A stretch of DNA of 64,000 nt from Trema orientale. Its lineage: Eukaryota; Streptophyta; Magnoliopsida; Rosales; Cannabaceae. Below are positions 60,847 to 64,000 of the stretch, one piece after another. The translations under genes and the position numbers were made by a program. Each line of letters begins with the position of its first letter. Position 1 is the stretch's first letter. Location: the NCBI GenBank assembly GCA_002914845.1, contig JXTC01000405.1, positions 175,748 through 239,747 on the forward strand, in the 5' to 3' direction. The notes below the pieces were generated by a model, which was not told where the DNA came from, did not search any database, and saw only the letters and a list, made by a program, of their open reading frames with translations.

Positions 60847-63310
60847 ATGGATCGTGGAGGCCACGATGGAATTGAGGCGGCGGCGAGCAGCAGTACCTCA
60901 GTCCACTAGGGACGTCTTATGAAACCTCAGGCTCTCGGACGGGGAGGAACCTGATGTCATGATAACTCAGGTGAGGCATCAAGTGCCAGTAGATCTCGAC
61001 CCCCTCAAGGAGGAAGCTGGTTAAGACGCCCCAGACAGAAGTTTGTCCTCTCCGAACATGTATAGAAGTACTGACCCTGAAGGCCAGTGTCGAGAGCCGG
61101 CAGAGGTCTCATGGACCTCATCCTCGGCCTCAGGGGAGAATGAAGAATGTGAGGACGGACCTAAGGCCTCAAGTCGCGAGGCCGACGAAGCCTTCCTGGC
61201 AGACTCAAGTAATGAGTTCGGGGCAGATGACGTGGCCAGCACGGTCACCCTGAGGACTCTCAATAAGAACTGCAAAGATTTCCTTACACCCTCGGGAATG
61301 CAGATGAAGGTCCTGCATGGAGGGGAACGCCTAAATGCCCCTCTCGAGGGATGGATGGCCTCATACTAGAGGTTCTTTGTCACGGGACTACGTTTTCTTT
61401 TACATCCCCTCCTCTGTGCCTATATTGTCAACTAGGGTATCGACTTGGGGCAGCTCTTCCCCACTGCACTGAGGACCTCGTGGGGTGTTTTGTCTTCTAG
61501 AGGAAGGTCGGGCTTCGTTACCTTTCTGTCTCTGACTTCAACAATTTGTTCCTCCTTCAGAAGTCCCATAGCATCGCGAGGTCATACTACGTTCATTCGT
61601 GGCGACACAAGATCATCGAGAAAGTCCCCTCCTCAGATAAAGGCTGGCGTGCTAGAGGCTTCTTGGTGCAGCGCGATCATGCGGAGTTCCCTTATGGGTG
61701 AGTATCCCGGGGCAGTCTTGGGTCTCAGTGAACTTCTACAACCTTGAGAGTAGGCTAGAAAAGAGGCAGTGCCCAGCGCTTAGTGAGGACGAGCTCTTTA
61801 ACTAGAAGACCTTCCTCACAATGGACCCGAAGAAGCACCACTTTAAGGGCCTCTTGGCGAGCTCTACCTTAGCGTCGGTGGTGTGGCACCCATACCTTGC
61901 CTCGAACCCATTACTGAGGAGGCATGGTGTCCCCCGACCCGTCCACCCCGAGGCTGATAACATGATCCCTGAGGTAAAAGAGAGTCTCATTGTTATTCGC
62001 GAGGCCTTGATTCCTCAGCTACCGAGTTCTAGTACTGCGCCTCCCCGTGGCGTAGTCTTAGGTTTATTTTTCTTGTAATTTTTCTTTTGGATTGAGCCTC
62101 TTGGGGCATTAATGCTTATTTGCCTTTTTGTGCAGGAATGATGTCTTCTAGCTAACGGCAGGAGAAGAATCGCGAGAACCAAACCAGGTTGAAGTTTGAC
62201 CATTATCGTAGTTGGCCTCGGGGATTATAAGGAGTGCCCCCGGTGGGAGATAATCCTCGAGTTGAAGGCCGCCCAGTGGTTCCAGAGCTTTTGGCTGCAA
62301 GCACACCTCGTGTCTCCCCTTTTCGCATCATGCCACCCCTGCAGCCTAGGCCTGGTACCCCTTCGTCTTTGAAGCGGCGTGCTGGGGGCTCGCTCCTTTA
62401 GTAATTTGCCTCTAAGAGGACAAAGTCTGGTGCGACCTCCCCTTATCAAGGTGAGAGTTCTCGGGCTCAAGGTCCACCCTTGACCTCTGTGAGCACCGAG
62501 GCTCTTTATGGAGAGGAGGTTCCTGCCTCAGCTTCTCAAGAGTCTCCTACTCTTCCTCCGGCTTCGGTAACTACCTCGAACAAGGCCTACCTCTAGTCAT
62601 TCGTAAACCGAATGAGCCACTATTATACTGAGGCCTGCCTCTTAGCCTCAGAACAGTTGGACACAATGGGGCTTGTCTCATCTATTAGCCACAATATCTT
62701 AAGGGTAAGTGCTCTTTTCCCTCTTTACTGCTTGTTTGTCCCTCTTGGTGCACACTTGGATATTTTTTATCTCTTTTCTCTTTTTCTCCTTAGGCCTTTG
62801 CTGAGTACGAGCTCTTCAGGGCTCGGGTCATCAAGGAGCTTCAGAGGCTTGCCCAACTGTCCGAGTCTCTCGATAGCTAGCTCAAGGATGCTCAACGCCA
62901 TTAAAAGGAGACGGAGGATAGTCGAGACAAAGTCTTTAAAGAGAAGAGGAAAGTTAACAAGGAGGCCTCGAAGGGAAAGGAGACCGAGGGCCACCTAAGA
63001 AAAGAACTCGAGAGCTTTCGGCCTGACGTAGAGACTAGTGTCACTTAGGCTCGGGATGAGGCTGTGGCAGACTTCAAGAATTCACAAGAGTTCCCAGATC
63101 TGTACTTCAGAGGCTTTATTGATTATCGCCTCGAAGTCATAGCCAGATTCCCCAAGGCCTGAATTAACTGGTCCTTTCTTGAGAAGGCCATGGGATCTGA
63201 GAGCTACAACACTATGATGCAACTGCCACAAGGGCGGAGCCTCCTAAGGACAAGAACCGAGAAGTTGTCGAGGACATAGCGAGGGACAACGATGAAAAGG
63301 AAGCTTGAGG
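60847..63310 (+). pseudogene. Decayed ORF with 'putative gypsy type transposon' (Transposase_28-like) domain
   Basis: The ATG at 60847 opens MDRGGHDGIEAAASSS and soon hits a stop. The frame at 61043-61369 carries GGERLNAPLEGWMASY, continuing past a stop as RFFVTGLRFLLHPLLCAYIVN and GIDLGQL. This matches the P-x-G-W...GLRxPLHPF core of the plant gypsy-associated domain. Later pieces are MDPKKHHFKGLLASSTL (61821), then a coiled coil (FRARVIKELQRLAQLSESLD, KVFKEKRKVNKEASKG) and a closing ARDEAVADFKNSQEFPDLY. Many stops look like CAG or TGG to TAG changes. One intron-like break (about 62045-62140) separates two parts. Such ORFs precede gag in Tat/Ogre-like elements; function unknown. Confidence 0.7.
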
Positions 63311-63691
63311 GCTCAATATAGTTATTTTTCTTCTTCCTTTCTTTTTTTTTTTTTTTTTTGTGTAGCCTTTGGGGCTTTTGTTATTTTAGGCTCGAGACTA
63401 TCTTTTATAATTGACTTCGGGCTTAAGTATCAATGAAGTGACTTTCCTTTTCATTGCATGCTTTTTCTTTTGTTTTTGTTTTTTTTTTTATTTTGGCTAA
63501 GTGTACACCCCGAAGGCAAGATATTACACTGAGGATGCTTAGCTATCGACCTTTAGGATATAACTCCTCTTTAGCGGCCTCGGGCCATGTTTAGGGCTAA
63601 CCTTTAGGCAATAGTTTTTCTCAAGTGTAAGACTTGAGGTCTCGACTTCTTGCCTTAGCAGTCTTGGACCGACACAGAGTTGAATATTGCA

Positions 63692-63975
63692 TTCTCGGCC
63701 TTGAGCTAGATCTAGGACTAGATTTGTCTCAATGGCCTCGGGCTGGTGAGAGATTTTCAGATTGCCTTTGTGGCTTTAGGCCGGATGAAAGGGCTTTTGA
63801 TGTGCCTCTGTAGCCTCGGGCCGTCCTAGAGAACCTTTAATATGTCTCCGCGGCCTCGAACTAAACGAAAGGGCTTTCAATTTACTTTCGCAGTCTCAGG
63901 TCATCCGAGAGGATTTTTAATATGCCTTCGCAGTCTTGGGCAAGACGAAAGGGCTTTTTTGTTCTTTTGTTCCTC
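63692..63975 (+). repeat. 40-bp minisatellite downstream of the gypsy-type ORF
   Basis: Units start at about 63692, 63732, 63770, 63810, 63850, 63890 and 63930, with a strict 40-base period in the last five. The core is GCAGYCTCGGGCYRKMCGAA, then AGGGCTTTTAATATGCCTYC. GAAAGGGCTTT and GAGARRMTTTT halves alternate, suggesting an 80-base higher-order unit. Confidence 0.85.
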
Positions 63976-64000
63976 TTGACACTATCTGCCCCCCGAGCTT

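Larger units (their letters stand above)
59054..64000 (+). mobile_element. Ty3/gypsy-type LTR retrotransposon, 5' portion, decayed
   Basis: A possible LTR begins at TGTTGGTGCAAAATTTTATC (59054) and may end at CCCACAACA (59910). These TG...CA edges are only suggestive, because a TATA-like box lies further on (60333-60341) and no clear primer site was found. Downstream are a tandemly duplicated leader, a long decayed ORF from 60847 with a 'putative gypsy type transposon' domain, and a minisatellite. gag and pol would lie beyond the window. GC content and codon style differ sharply from the DNA to the left. Confidence 0.65.

Overview
The window is nuclear DNA of a eudicot plant, probably a woody one (inference). 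It has AT-rich intergenic DNA, GT-AG introns, plant-specific gene families and dense layers of LTR retrotransposons, MITEs and SINEs. Four runs or points of N mark assembly joins besides two long N blocks. I saw no bacterial features and no CRISPR array.

Genes, left to right. (1) 1-3571 (+): the 3' part of a plant GT4-type glycosyltransferase gene like Arabidopsis At4g01210/At5g04480, ten exons visible. (2) 12211-13824 (+): a lipoate-protein ligase (LPLA-like), with a probable long intron in its 5' UTR. (3) A local family of class III (GH18, hevamine-like) chitinases on the minus strand. One copy is intact (37332-38385). One (33882-34596) is interrupted at a single-N join that removes about 70 codons. 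Two are pseudogenes (4610-4944 and 24567-24925), and a tiny 3' relic sits at about 29101-29157. (4) 42256-46066 (+): a BAG6-like co-chaperone with IQ and BAG domains. (5) 47038-47832 (+): an intronless small C2-domain protein.

Mobile DNA fills most of the rest. A decayed Copia element (17775-24531) has two 507-508 bp LTRs, an ATTAT target duplication, an iMet-type primer site and a GC-rich repeated palindrome in its leader; it sits 35 bp downstream of a chitinase pseudogene. Other pieces are an internally deleted Copia gag fragment (about 7600-8270), a Copia integrase relic (57970-58480) and a Ty3/gypsy-type element (about 59054 to the window end) with a decayed 'putative gypsy type transposon' ORF and a 40-bp minisatellite. 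Two tRNA-derived SINEs (29700-29860 and 56684-56885) share a 3' half. Two MULE-like elements with 9-bp target duplications are present (35670-35853 and 39931-40816), along with several other inverted-repeat elements.

The chitinase block has been duplicated locally: 28222-29160 matches 35546-37375, and a further repeat occurs three times between 29167 and 33509. These paralogous copies act as internal empty sites that date and confirm the SINE and MITE insertions. The structures I find hardest to explain are an array of short GTCAA/TTGAC palindromes at 8400-9475, with a smaller related cluster at 14285-14480, on either side of the lipoate ligase gene. I found no clear evidence of a wholly new biological system.
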